64,000 bases of DNA from Myroides indicus (lineage in GTDB: Bacteria; Bacteroidota; Bacteroidia; Flavobacteriales; Flavobacteriaceae). Below the pieces are notes generated by a model. That model was not told where the DNA came from and searched no databases. It saw nothing but the letters and a program-made list of their open reading frames with translations. Numbering within the stretch: position 1 is the stretch's first letter; every line of letters begins with the position of its first letter. Made by a program: the position numbers and the translations under genes. Where the stretch lies: NCBI RefSeq assembly GCF_004364575.1, contig NZ_SOAG01000002.1, positions 25,035 to 89,034 of the forward strand, written 5' to 3'. Positions 26,844 to 36,092 of the stretch are shown in pieces.

Positions 26844-28106
26844 ATGATAATTATGGTACAGAAAAAGTTATTATTAACTTGTCTTCTTTCTTCACCTTTG
26901 ATTTTTGGACAAACAGTAAATGAGGGAGGGCTATACATTAAGCCTAATACAGAAGTATCTACCTTATTTTCGTTTGAAAACAAAGAATCAGCGCAAACGT
27001 TTAATAATGGGACCATTTATTTTTATGGTGATTTTATTAACAATGGTTTGTACGATTTTCAGAGTGGAGAAAAAACATACAGTAAAGCAATTTTTACTTC
27101 AGATAAAAAACAGACTATAGAAGGAAAAAATATCGCTAATTTCTATCACGTTGTTTTTGATAACAGCACCAAAGAAGTAGCTTTTGACTTGTTGTCTGGA
27201 ATGAGTTCGGAAGGAGAAGTTGTTTTTCAAAACGGTATTGTAAAACTGTATTCAGATGATAAATCCTTTGCTTTCTTAAAAGGATCTAAGGCTTTGAATG
27301 CTAGTGATGCAAGTCATATTGAAGGCTGGATTGACAAGATAGGAAACGATGAGTTTACGTTTCCAGAAGGAGATAAAGGATTATATCGGTTTGCTAAAAT
27401 TTCTGCACCAAAAAATGTAAAAGATGTTTTTGCCAGTAGATATATTTTGGAGGACAAAGATTTCTTTACTACGAGATCGGGAAAAGCGGGTGTTGTTGAA
27501 AATGTAAATACAAATGAATATTGGGAACTCAACAGAATGGATAATTCTGAAGGAAGTATAATTTTAACACTGAGCTGGGATGAAAGAACGACACCCGAAG
27601 AGCTTTTGAAAAATGCAGAAGAAAACCTTCATATCGTTCGTTGGGATGAGCAGCAGGAAATGTGGGTTGATGAAGGAGGAATAGTAGATGCTGGAAGTCG
27701 TACAATTACCTCTCCGGCAACAGTCAAAGGATTTGGATATTTTACGTTAGCTACGGTAAAAACAGATTGGCTGCTTGATGGAGATGTGGTTGTCTACAAC
27801 TTTGTAAGTCCGGATGGAGATGGTAAAAATGACTATTTCTTAGTAGATAATATCAATAGATTTCCTAACAATAAAGTAGAAATATATAATCGTTGGGGAA
27901 CCCGGGTTTTTGAAACGTCTAATTACGATAATAACGGAAACGGAACAAGTAATGTGTTTACAGGATTTACCGAAGGTCGTGTGATCAATAAAAACAAACC
28001 GCTGCCGACAGGTACTTATTTTTATATAATAAGCTATGAATATAGTGATGACAACGGATCCCGCATGATTAAAAAATCAGGCTATTTACATTTAGAAAGT
28101 AATTAA
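26844..28106 (+). CDS. Secreted protein with gliding-motility-type T9SS C-terminal domain
   Basis: A 420-aa exported protein. Residues 1-22 are a signal peptide (an alternative ATG at 26853 gives MVQKK). The middle (about 25-310) is beta-rich, with NGTIYFYGDFINNG and WELNRMDNSEGSIILTLSW, as in Bacteroidota proteins whose passenger describes no known enzyme. The last about 100 residues are a type B T9SS sorting domain: NFVSPDGDGKNDYF, IYNRWGTRVFETSNYD, PTGTYFYIISYE and a final SGYLHLE. This signal directs export through the T9SS and, in SprB, is linked to SprF. It is the only such domain found in this operon. The PorP/SprF gene follows 12 nt later. Confidence 0.88.
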   Translation: MIIMVQKKLLLTCLLSSPLIFGQTVNEGGLYIKPNTEVSTLFSFENKESAQTFNNGTIYFYGDFINNGLYDFQSGEKTYSKAIFTSDKKQTIEGKNIANFYHVVFDNSTKEVAFDLLSGMSSEGEVVFQNGIVKLYSDDKSFAFLKGSKALNASDASHIEGWIDKIGNDEFTFPEGDKGLYRFAKISAPKNVKDVFASRYILEDKDFFTTRSGKAGVVENVNTNEYWELNRMDNSEGSIILTLSWDERTTPEELLKNAEENLHIVRWDEQQEMWVDEGGIVDAGSRTITSPATVKGFGYFTLATVKTDWLLDGDVVVYNFVSPDGDGKNDYFLVDNINRFPNNKVEIYNRWGTRVFETSNYDNNGNGTSNVFTGFTEGRVINKNKPLPTGTYFYIISYEYSDDNGSRMIKKSGYLHLESN

Positions 28107-28118
28107 GAAGAAGATTAG

Positions 28119-29051
28119 ATGAGTTTAGGTAAAGCAATAAAAAATATTGGAATCGGTTTATTGATATTAAGCGGATTTCAGCAGACATACGCTCAGCAAG
28201 ACCCGCAATATACGCAGTATATGTATAATACGTCTATGATAAATCCGGCTTATACAGGATCTCGAGGAGTGCTTAGCGTATTCGGATTATATCGTACACA
28301 ATGGGTCGGTCTGGATGGTGCTCCAAAAACAGCTAATATTTCGGTAAGTTCTCCAATTGGAGAAAGCGGACTCGGAATAGGTGCTTCTTTTACCAATGAT
28401 CGCATTGGAGCTATGGACGAAAACACCTTTTCAGTAGATTTGTCTTATGCAATTGATTTAAATCACGAATACAAATTAGCATTCGGACTAAAAGGAACTG
28501 CGAATTTGTTGAATGTAGATTATACTAAATTGCAAATTTACAATGGAACAGACCCAACAGTACAAAACAATATAGACAATAAGTTTACGCCAAATATTGG
28601 TGCGGGATTATATTTATATTCAGAAAAATCATATTTAGGTTTTTCCGTACCAAATTTCCTTACCACAGATCGGTATAATGACAATGACATTACCACGATG
28701 CGCCAAAAGATGCATTATTATCTAATGGGAGGATATGTGTTTGAATTTAATCCAAGCTTGAAGTTTAAACCTGCATTTTTGGCTAAGGCAATTGAAGGAG
28801 CTCCTTTACAGGTTGATTTAACCGCCAATTTCTTGATTATCGATAAATTTACATTAGGTGCAGCCTACAGATGGGATGCATCAATTAGCGGGTTAGTAGG
28901 TTTTCAGATTAATGAGGGCTTGTTTATCGGCTATACATACGATGCAGAAACATCAAAATTGGCGCGATATAATTCAGGATCACATGAAATTTTCTTGAGA
29001 TTCGATTTGTTTAACCGCTATACGAGAATTAACACACCAAGATTCTTCTAA
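28119..29051 (+). CDS. PorP/SprF family outer-membrane protein
   Basis: A 310-aa outer-membrane beta-barrel of the PorP/SprF family. The signal peptide ends TYAQ, followed by the family signature QDPQYTQYMYNTSMINPAYTG and then VFGLYRTQWVGLDGAPKT. The barrel strands alternate to a terminal aromatic residue (INTPRFF), typical of outer-membrane insertion. In F. johnsoniae SprF is needed for secretion of SprB, and proteins with type B sorting domains are usually encoded next to a SprF homologue. It sits between the CTD-bearing gene and a PorE-like gene. A paralogue, 59215-60153, is in the second module of this window. Confidence 0.93.
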   Translation: MSLGKAIKNIGIGLLILSGFQQTYAQQDPQYTQYMYNTSMINPAYTGSRGVLSVFGLYRTQWVGLDGAPKTANISVSSPIGESGLGIGASFTNDRIGAMDENTFSVDLSYAIDLNHEYKLAFGLKGTANLLNVDYTKLQIYNGTDPTVQNNIDNKFTPNIGAGLYLYSEKSYLGFSVPNFLTTDRYNDNDITTMRQKMHYYLMGGYVFEFNPSLKFKPAFLAKAIEGAPLQVDLTANFLIIDKFTLGAAYRWDASISGLVGFQINEGLFIGYTYDAETSKLARYNSGSHEIFLRFDLFNRYTRINTPRFF

Positions 29052-29072
29052 AGCCTGAAAAACGGAAAAGTT

Positions 29073-31043
29073 ATGAGAAAAACAATTACAAAATTTTTTT
29101 CGCTTGCTCTTGTTTTATGTGCAGTTAATACAGGATTAGCACAGACTGCAAAAACGAATAAAGCAGATAAAAAATTTGAAAAGTACGAATATGTAGATGC
29201 CATTGAAGTCTATAAAAATATAGCTGAAAAGGGATATAAAAGCATGAATACCCTGCAAAAATTAGCAGATGCTTACTACTTTAACGGTAAATTGTCCGAA
29301 GCTAATAAATGGTATGGCGAATTGTTTGAATTTGCAGCTGAAAACAATGAACAATTGCCTTCAGAATATTATTATCGCTATGCTCAAACATTAAAAGCGA
29401 TTGAAGATTATGAAAAGGCCGATCAGTATATGGAAATTTTCTCTAAAATGGAAGGGGATGATTCCAGGAGTAAGCTTTTTGAACAAAATAAGGGTAATTA
29501 CTTAAAAGAAATTGAAGCAAATTCAAATCGATATGAGGCAGAACCTCTTTCAATAAACAGCGGTTTTTCAGATTATGGTGCGGCAATCTGGCGTGATAAT
29601 CTGGTTTTTGCATCGGCAAGACAAACAGAGGAAGTAGGAAAATCAAAAATTCACAAATGGACCAATGAAGCCTTTACGAATTTGTATCTGTCAAAAATAA
29701 ATCCGGACGGAACCATTGACGAACCCGTCCTTTTTCCTATTGAAGCCCAAAATAGAATTAATGAAGCTTCGGCATCATTTTCGGCAGATGGTAAAACAGT
29801 TTATTTTACACAAAACAATACGGATATAAAAAAAAATAAAAAAGACGAGTACAAAAATGTTTTGTTAAAAATATATAGAGCTAGTTTACAGACTGACGGG
29901 ACGTGGGGAAACGTTGTGGAATTGCCGTTTAATTCTAACGAATTTAACACTGCTCATCCCGCATTAACGCCGGACGGGAAATGGCTCTACTTTGCTTCCG
30001 ATCGTCAAGGAACACTGGGGTTGAGCGATATTTTTCGCGTAAAAATATATGAAAACGGAGAATATGGCATTCCGGAAAATATAGGAAACAAGATTAATAC
30101 AGAAGGGAGAGAAACTTTCCCTTTTGTTTCTAAAGACCACTATTTATATTTTTCTTCGGATGGACGTCCGGGGTTAGGAGGTTTAGATATTTATATGGCT
30201 AAACTAAATGTCGACGGTACGTTTGGTCAAGTAGTTAATATGGGAAAGCCACTTAATAGCTCCTACGATGATTTTTCTTTTTATATTGATCCTGCGGCAA
30301 AAAAAGGTTTTTTAAGCTCGAACAGACCAGCTGATACAGCGGGAGATAACATTTATTTTTTCCAGGAGAAAAAAGAAATTGTATGTCAGCAGATGATTTC
30401 CGGTTATGTATTTGATAAATCGACTAATGAAGCTATTGCCCAAGCGAAAATCACAGTTTACAATGCTGTTTACAATGAAATAACTACCCTGCTAAGCGAT
30501 GAGCAAGGAAGATTTACCGTTGAAAATTTGGGATGCGGTAAAAAATATCGTTTAAAAGCAGAAGCCGAGTCTTATAATACAGCAGAAGTATCAACGGTAA
30601 TGGGGAATGAAATAGACGGAGTTGTGAATGTAGAAATTGGATTAGATCCAAGTCAGGAAAAAATTGGAAAAGATGACGATTTGTTTAAAAAACTTCAGCT
30701 AGATCCTATTTATTTTGACTTTGATAAATCTAATATCAGACCAGATGCGGCAGTTGAACTGGCAAAAGTAGTAGAGGTGTTAAAAATGTATCCTGATATT
30801 AAAATTGATGTAAGGTCACATACAGACAGCAGAGGGAATGATAACTACAATATGAAATTGTCAGACAGAAGAGCTAAGGCTACGATGAAGTGGATGATAG
30901 ACAATGGCATTAGTAAAGATAGAATTACAGGAAAAGGTTATGGAGAAAGTCAGTTAGTCAATAAGTGTGCAAATGGTGTCCCTTGTACACCACAAGAACA
31001 TCAGGCAAACAGACGAAGCGAATTCATAGTTGTTGAAATGTAA
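29073..31043 (+). CDS. PorE-like OmpA family protein (TPR, beta-propeller, OmpA domain)
   Basis: A 656-aa exported protein with a signal peptide ending GLAQ. In order: a TPR-like helical region (about 30-150), a PD40-type propeller (about 160-435) with repeats such as DGKWLYFASDRQG and LYFSSDGRPGLGGLDIYM, a carboxypeptidase-regulatory-like domain (about 440-525), and an OmpA C-terminal domain (about 545-656) with YFDFDKSNIRP and SHTDSRGNDNYNMKLSDRRA that should bind peptidoglycan. This is the layout of PorE, which ties the T9SS to the cell wall and works with PorP. It ends the operon. A close paralogue is at 57245-59203. Confidence 0.92.
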   Translation: MRKTITKFFSLALVLCAVNTGLAQTAKTNKADKKFEKYEYVDAIEVYKNIAEKGYKSMNTLQKLADAYYFNGKLSEANKWYGELFEFAAENNEQLPSEYYYRYAQTLKAIEDYEKADQYMEIFSKMEGDDSRSKLFEQNKGNYLKEIEANSNRYEAEPLSINSGFSDYGAAIWRDNLVFASARQTEEVGKSKIHKWTNEAFTNLYLSKINPDGTIDEPVLFPIEAQNRINEASASFSADGKTVYFTQNNTDIKKNKKDEYKNVLLKIYRASLQTDGTWGNVVELPFNSNEFNTAHPALTPDGKWLYFASDRQGTLGLSDIFRVKIYENGEYGIPENIGNKINTEGRETFPFVSKDHYLYFSSDGRPGLGGLDIYMAKLNVDGTFGQVVNMGKPLNSSYDDFSFYIDPAAKKGFLSSNRPADTAGDNIYFFQEKKEIVCQQMISGYVFDKSTNEAIAQAKITVYNAVYNEITTLLSDEQGRFTVENLGCGKKYRLKAEAESYNTAEVSTVMGNEIDGVVNVEIGLDPSQEKIGKDDDLFKKLQLDPIYFDFDKSNIRPDAAVELAKVVEVLKMYPDIKIDVRSHTDSRGNDNYNMKLSDRRAKATMKWMIDNGISKDRITGKGYGESQLVNKCANGVPCTPQEHQANRRSEFIVVEM

Positions 31044-31074
31044 CAACAATAAGTGAACTATTCTAACTAATTAC

Positions 31075-31116
31075 AAAAAGCAAATAGGAGTTCTTTTCTG
31101 CTCCTATTTGCTTTTT
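31075..31116. terminator. Terminator of the surface operon
   Basis: AAAAGCAAATAGGAG and CTCCTATTTGCTTTT form a 15-bp stem with a 10-nt loop and T run. The matching A run on the left lets it also terminate the converging minus-strand gene. Confidence 0.88.
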
Positions 31117-31133
31117 ATAAATAACGGACGTGT

Positions 31134-32096
31134 TTAATTAGGTTTTAATAAATTGATTAAATCTTTTTTTAAAAATGGAATTTCTTTTTTTAGATTAAAA
31201 CGCTTTGTAGTAGTTAACATGAGTTTTGTACTAAATAAATTGGATTGCTGAGAATCAGAATAACTCATAAATAAAGAATTAATTGATGTAGCTAATGCAA
31301 AGGTCCAGGTTTCGTCCGAATAGCCTATCGAAAATTTGCTTTGTATGTCTGGAGTTATAAGAAAATTTGTTTTTCGGGTTAAAAGATTCTTTTCTAAATT
31401 GCCGTTAATTCCTATTAAGGCTGATATTCCTATAAAATAATGTTTAAAAAAAACAAAGTTGTGACCGTATCCAATCGCTGGTCCAAAACTAATTAATCGT
31501 TTGTCGTAATCCTGAATTTCAGCATTAAACAGCGGAATGTTTTGGGTTTTTGAATAAAAGATATTTCCCCCTACTAAGAGGCTTCCTGCAGATTTTAATT
31601 GAATTTTGTTAAATGAATTCGTTGCTGCAAACGAATATTTTTTGTGATTAAAAACATATTGACCGGAAACGCCGTACATGCTGATTTGCAAGTCAGGAAA
31701 AGCTTCATATGTTTTTTTATTTTCACCAAGTAAATAAAATCCTTTATAATTTTGTAGGTAAAAATCGATTAAAAGACGTTCGCTGTAATAATTGTATCTA
31801 AAGTCAAACGTTTTGGATTTTTTGCGTTCCCGATCACCTAAGGACGAAAAGCTTTGGCTATAACTTAGTTCAGAGTTTTTCCATAAAAAACCAATGCCAA
31901 TACTTGCAGGCTTGTTTGGTTCAAAAACCTGATCTTTCATTCGTTCGGAAGTGTAATTTAACGCCAAACTTGCTTGTGTAAAAAAAAGTTTAGCTCCGTA
32001 CATCTTATTTGATTTTCCTATATAAGTAGAATCAGTTTGAGCCACGGTCTTTAAAAAACACATAAAGAATAAAAAAAGAAGGAAATAGGATTTCAA
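31134..32096 (-). CDS. DUF4421-like exported beta-barrel protein
   Basis: A 320-aa protein with a signal peptide (about residues 1-19, ending TVAQ) and long alternating hydrophobic/polar strands consistent with an outer-membrane barrel. The overall length and pattern (FDFRYNYYSERLLIDFYLQNYKGFYL, then YGVSGQYVFNHKKYSF and FGPAIGYGHNFVFF, given here as separate parts) agree with the DUF4421 family of Bacteroidota, whose function is unknown. It is isolated: convergent with the surface operon and 121 bp from the MFS gene on the same strand. The family call is from memory of the pattern and should be checked by profile search. Confidence 0.65.
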   Translation of the reverse strand: MKSYFLLFLFFMCFLKTVAQTDSTYIGKSNKMYGAKLFFTQASLALNYTSERMKDQVFEPNKPASIGIGFLWKNSELSYSQSFSSLGDRERKKSKTFDFRYNYYSERLLIDFYLQNYKGFYLLGENKKTYEAFPDLQISMYGVSGQYVFNHKKYSFAATNSFNKIQLKSAGSLLVGGNIFYSKTQNIPLFNAEIQDYDKRLISFGPAIGYGHNFVFFKHYFIGISALIGINGNLEKNLLTRKTNFLITPDIQSKFSIGYSDETWTFALATSINSLFMSYSDSQQSNLFSTKLMLTTTKRFNLKKEIPFLKKDLINLLKPN

Positions 32097-32217
32097 GCGA
32101 ACAAAAAGAATTCAGATTAATAAAATAAAACTATCCAATGAATACAAATATCAGTCATTCTGTTTTTGTTTCAAATAACTTATCAAAATTACGTTTTTAT
32201 TTCTCCGAAAAATTAGC

Positions 32218-33441
32218 TTATCCCACCATCTTTTTTACAGAATAGTTTAAACCAATTGCAGCTATGATTACAAGTACGGCAGTGCTTAGCCATAATATAT
32301 CATAGCCGTAATGTGATGCAATTCGGGTTCCTAGTAAAGGAGCTACAATAAAACCGATAGAAAATGTAAGTCCGTTCATTCCCATATATGCTCCTTTGCT
32401 TTTTGATCCTGCTCTCATTGCAGTAACTGTTGATGTAAAAGGCATTGCAAGCATTTCGGAAACGCATAGTATAGTCATCGAAATATAAATAGATATTAGG
32501 CTGTAGTCAAAAGCAAGCATACCATAGGCTATTCCGCTTACAACCACTCCGTAAAATATAGTCTGCCGAATTGTTAATTTTTTTTCTACAACATATACTA
32601 ATAACATTTCGGTCAAAAAGATAAGCAATCCGCTATACCCTAACACCATTCCTATTTCAACCTCATTCATCCCCACCGCTTTTTCGTAAAAAATAGGCAG
32701 CGTACTCAAAAGCTGTAAAAAAGCAATTGCATATAGTGTACAAAAAATGCTATAAATAATAAACATCTTGTCTTTGTATGGCGATTGGTTTGGTTCCTCC
32801 TCAACCTCGAAGACAGGCAGTAATTCTTCTTTTTCTTTAAAAAACTCTTTGTTGGTTTTTCTGCCTTTGAAAAAATATATAAAGACTATAGCCGCAGCAA
32901 ATGCAGCAAACGCATTGACATAAAATAAAAGCGAATACGATATAGCCGCTAAAATTCCGCCCATTGCCGGTCCGATAGAAAAGCCTAGATTAATGGCCAT
33001 CCTGTTAAGAGAAAAAGCGCGGGTAATGTTCTCAGGTTTAGCATACATGGTTATGGCAACAGAATTGGCAGGACGAAACATCTCGCTTACAGCGCTCTGC
33101 AAAAACATCATCAATGCCAGACTGATTACGGAGGTAAAATGAGGTAAGAGCAAAAAAACCGGAATACTGCCCAACAAACTAAGGTACTGTACTTTAAAAT
33201 TACCTATTTTATCTGTAATCCAGCCGCCAACAGTAGTTCCTATAATAGAACCCGCGCCAAAACAAGCTAATACATAACCTGTTTGCTCCTCTGTAAAATT
33301 TAGTTCTTTAATCATGTATACGCCCAAAAAAGGAAGCACCATAGACCCCGAGCGATTAATAAGCATAACAATTGCCAGCATCCACGATGCAGTAGACAGC
33401 CCTTTGTATGCGCTGATATAAATCTGGTACAGTTTTTTCAT
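32218..33441 (-). CDS. MFS transporter
   Basis: A 407-aa inner-membrane protein with about twelve hydrophobic helices split by a charged central loop (about residues 193-220, KGRKTNKEFF onwards). The loop between helices 2 and 3 has the MFS motif GGWITDKIGNFKV (G-x-x-x-D-x-x-G). The N-terminal half is close to drug/metabolite-type DHA1 exporters, but the substrate cannot be read from the sequence. No regulator is adjacent; tdk lies 34 bp upstream on the same strand, so cotranscription with tdk is possible. Confidence 0.9.
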   Translation of the reverse strand: MKKLYQIYISAYKGLSTASWMLAIVMLINRSGSMVLPFLGVYMIKELNFTEEQTGYVLACFGAGSIIGTTVGGWITDKIGNFKVQYLSLLGSIPVFLLLPHFTSVISLALMMFLQSAVSEMFRPANSVAITMYAKPENITRAFSLNRMAINLGFSIGPAMGGILAAISYSLLFYVNAFAAFAAAIVFIYFFKGRKTNKEFFKEKEELLPVFEVEEEPNQSPYKDKMFIIYSIFCTLYAIAFLQLLSTLPIFYEKAVGMNEVEIGMVLGYSGLLIFLTEMLLVYVVEKKLTIRQTIFYGVVVSGIAYGMLAFDYSLISIYISMTILCVSEMLAMPFTSTVTAMRAGSKSKGAYMGMNGLTFSIGFIVAPLLGTRIASHYGYDILWLSTAVLVIIAAIGLNYSVKKMVG

Positions 33442-33475
33442 AAATTATAGAAACCGGTTAATACGGTATGTATAG

Positions 33476-34081
33476 TTACTCTAAACGGTTCTTTTTTTCC
33501 CTTGCTTCTTTCATTGCATTAAAAAAAGCAGCTCTGCTGAGAGGCTCGTACTCTTGTGTTTCGCCCAGCATCACCAAATTTTCGCTGGCAGCTTTTCTAA
33601 AGCTGTAATTAGCCAGATTCCCTGTTCGGGTACAGATGGCGTGTACTTTAGTTACATATTCGGCTGTAGCCATCAGTGCAGGCATCGGACCAAAAGGGTT
33701 GCCCTTAAAATCCATATCCAGTCCTGCCACAACAACCCGGATACCCATATTGGCAAGATCGTTGCAAACACTTACAATCTCATCGTCAAAAAACTGAGCT
33801 TCATCAATGCCGATTACATCACATCCGTCGGCCAGAATTCTGATATTGGCAGCGGCAGGAACAGGAGTAGAACGTATTTCATTGGAATCATGAGATACCA
33901 CGTATTCCTCGTCATATCGCGTATCGACGGAGGGCTTAAAAATTTCTACTTTTTGTTTGGCAAACTGAGCGCGTTTTAAACGGCGAATCAACTCTTCTGT
34001 TTTTCCGGAAAACATTGATCCGCAGATTACTTCAATCCAGCCAAATTGTTCTGTGTGATTTACGGGATTTTCAAGAAACAT
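33476..34081 (-). CDS. tdk: Thymidine kinase (type II)
   Basis: A 201-aa enzyme that phosphorylates thymidine with ATP in pyrimidine salvage. It has the P-loop [15 protein letters not shown] (about 20-34), the DEAQFFD motif, a lid loop [10 protein letters not shown] near the C-terminus, and [12 protein letters not shown]. Of the zinc-ribbon positions of type II kinases, one Cys is present (AICTRTGN), with TG where others have a second Cys, as is frequent in Bacteroidota. Length is normal. It is divergent from the acidic conserved protein at 34183. Confidence 0.95.
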   Translation of the reverse strand: MFLENPVNHTEQFGWIEVICGSMFSGKTEELIRRLKRAQFAKQKVEIFKPSVDTRYDEEYVVSHDSNEIRSTPVPAAANIRILADGCDVIGIDEAQFFDDEIVSVCNDLANMGIRVVVAGLDMDFKGNPFGPMPALMATAEYVTKVHAICTRTGNLANYSFRKAASENLVMLGETQEYEPLSRAAFFNAMKEAREKKNRLE

Positions 34082-34182
34082 TTCGTAATTTTCGAGCTGA
34101 AACCAGCAGTTTTTTCTGTTACTTTGTATGGAGCAAAGTTACCAAAAAAAGCTCGGCAAATTACTAATACAAATTAAAAGTT

Positions 34183-35295
34183 ATGAAGAAAGTCTTGGAA
34201 GGAGAACTGTTGAGTATCGCCCACCGCGTATTGCAGATGAAAGAAAAAGATATAAATAAGCTGTACAAAGAAGCCAAAGAATTGTACGAAAAATTATTGA
34301 TATTGAAGTTCTATCAAGATTCGGCAGCGATAGGACAGACGACAGACATAACGGAAGAAGAGCTGCAGGGAAAACTACAGGCGTTTTATGTCAAAGATAA
34401 AAAACAGGAAGAACTGGAGCGCAAGCAGATGCCCGAAGATTTGATTGAAGAAAAACATCCGCTGGTACTCGATCAGGAAACAATACACAGCCAAAGTGAA
34501 TCCGCGGTTCCATTGCCGGAAACAGTAAATAAAATTCAACCTGAGATAGAAGCCACAGACGAAAAAGCACCGGAATCGATTAATTACGATACGGATTTTA
34601 TAAAAGAACCTTACGAAGCCGAAGAAGATGAAGCCGATGCTATATTGCACAAATATCTCGATGAACACGAAGCAATGATACAGGAAAGCGTACAAAAAGA
34701 GTCGGAAAATACAGTGTCAGAATCGCAGCCGGTTTTAGAAGATGAAAAAAATAAATTTCAGTCAGTTGATAAACAAGAAGGAAATACAGAACAAAAAACT
34801 GTGAGAGAACACGATCCGTTTTACGGATTTAACTTTGGCGATGTAGAATTTATCAGGGTAGAAGACGCAGAGGAAGTAGAAGTGAAAAAACTCGAAACAG
34901 AATTTATAGCTAAAGAAGAATTAGAAGAAAAAACTCAGCCAGAGATTGAAAGTGAAATCGCTACGCCAACAGAAGACAAAGAAGAGCAAAATCAGAATAC
35001 GCTGTTTAATTTAGAAAATATTGAACCTAAACCCGTAAAAACAAAGTCTATTAACGATATCTATAACGCTACCATTGCCGTGGGACTTAATGACCGTATT
35101 GCGTTTGAAAAACACCTGTTTGGCGGCAGTGGAGAAGACTTTAACAGGGTGCTTTCTCAACTTAATACCGTATCTTCTTTAGACGAAGCTAAAAGTTTAA
35201 TCGAACATTTGGTAAAACCGGAATATAACAATTGGGAAGGAAAAGAAGAATACGAAGAGCGTTTTTTGGCATTGATAGAAAATAAATTTGCTTAA
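34183..35295 (+). CDS. Conserved acidic protein with disordered centre
   Basis: A 370-aa protein with no signal peptide or membrane helix. Residues 1-80 are helical (SIAHRVLQMKEKDINKLYKEAKELYEKL in two parts). Residues about 90-285 are acidic, Glu/Lys/Gln-rich and probably disordered. The C-terminal about 80 residues form a conserved-looking domain with SINDIYNATIAVGLNDRIAF and FGGSGEDFNRVLSQLN. I recognise this as a type of protein that recurs in flavobacterial genomes but not as a family with a function. It ends 2 nt before rsmI and is surely cotranscribed with it. A scaffold or cell-division-type role is imaginable but not supported. Confidence 0.8.
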   Translation: MKKVLEGELLSIAHRVLQMKEKDINKLYKEAKELYEKLLILKFYQDSAAIGQTTDITEEELQGKLQAFYVKDKKQEELERKQMPEDLIEEKHPLVLDQETIHSQSESAVPLPETVNKIQPEIEATDEKAPESINYDTDFIKEPYEAEEDEADAILHKYLDEHEAMIQESVQKESENTVSESQPVLEDEKNKFQSVDKQEGNTEQKTVREHDPFYGFNFGDVEFIRVEDAEEVEVKKLETEFIAKEELEEKTQPEIESEIATPTEDKEEQNQNTLFNLENIEPKPVKTKSINDIYNATIAVGLNDRIAFEKHLFGGSGEDFNRVLSQLNTVSSLDEAKSLIEHLVKPEYNNWEGKEEYEERFLALIENKFA

Positions 35296-35297
35296 AA

Positions 35298-35969
35298 ATG
35301 GGAAAACTATATTTGGTACCTACTCCCATCGGTAATCTGCGAGATATGACGTTTAGAGCAATTGACGTTTTAAAAGAAGTAGATTATATTTTGGCAGAAG
35401 ATACCCGCAATAGCGGAAAATTGCTCAAACACTTTGAAATCGGTACCCCTATGCTGAGTCACCATATGCATAACGAGCACAAAACGGTGGAGAGTTTGGT
35501 AAAACGGATGCAGGCAGGCGAAAATTTTGCTTTGATTTCTGATGCGGGGACTCCCGCCATTTCTGACCCGGGCTTTTTGCTGACCCGCGCCTGCGTTGAG
35601 CAAGGAGTTGAGGTAGAGTGCCTACCCGGAGCAACTGCTTTTGTGCCTGCACTGGTAAATAGCGGTTTGCCCAACGATAAATTTGTGTTTGAAGGCTTTT
35701 TGCCGGATAAAAAAGGACGCCAAACGCGATACTTGGTACTGGCTGACGAGGTGCGTACAATGATTTTGTATGTATCGCCGCATAAATTGCTTAAAACACT
35801 GGAAGAGTTTAAAACCTATTTTGGAACGGAAAGACAGGTTTCCGTATCCCGCGAATTGTCCAAAATGCACGAAGAAACCATCAGAGGCACAGTAGCAGAG
35901 GTATTTGCCCATTTTGAAAAACATCCGCCAAAAGGAGAAATTGTTGTTCTTGTTGCCGGTAAAAAGTGA
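35298..35969 (+). CDS. rsmI: 16S rRNA (cytidine1402-2'-O)-methyltransferase
   Basis: RsmI methylates the 2'-hydroxyl of C1402 in the decoding centre of 16S rRNA. The 223-aa protein has LVPTPIGNLRDMTFRA at the N-terminus, AEDTRNSGKLL, LISDAGTPAISDPG (SAM-binding loop) and LPGATAFVPALVNSGL, all signature blocks. It is shorter than the E. coli enzyme (286 aa) because it lacks the C-terminal extension, the usual state in Bacteroidota. Second gene of a pair with the acidic protein upstream; a long hairpin follows. Confidence 0.95.
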   Translation: MGKLYLVPTPIGNLRDMTFRAIDVLKEVDYILAEDTRNSGKLLKHFEIGTPMLSHHMHNEHKTVESLVKRMQAGENFALISDAGTPAISDPGFLLTRACVEQGVEVECLPGATAFVPALVNSGLPNDKFVFEGFLPDKKGRQTRYLVLADEVRTMILYVSPHKLLKTLEEFKTYFGTERQVSVSRELSKMHEETIRGTVAEVFAHFEKHPPKGEIVVLVAGKK

Positions 35970-36020
35970 TACTGTTCCGATTAGTATTAGGCTTTTAAAT
36001 AAAATTTATCAATCTCAATA

Positions 36021-36065
36021 AAATAATGTTTAACTTCTTGTTTAGAGGTTAAACATTATTTTTTT
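36021..36065 (+). terminator. Terminator after rsmI
   Basis: AAATAATGTTTAAC (36021-36034) pairs perfectly over 14 bp with GTTAAACATTATTT (36048-36061), followed by further T. The stem is AT-rich but long. A -7 box TACTTTTG (36068-36075) for the next gene follows at once. Confidence 0.75.
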
Positions 36066-36092
36066 GGTACTTTTGATACAAAGAGAAAAACC

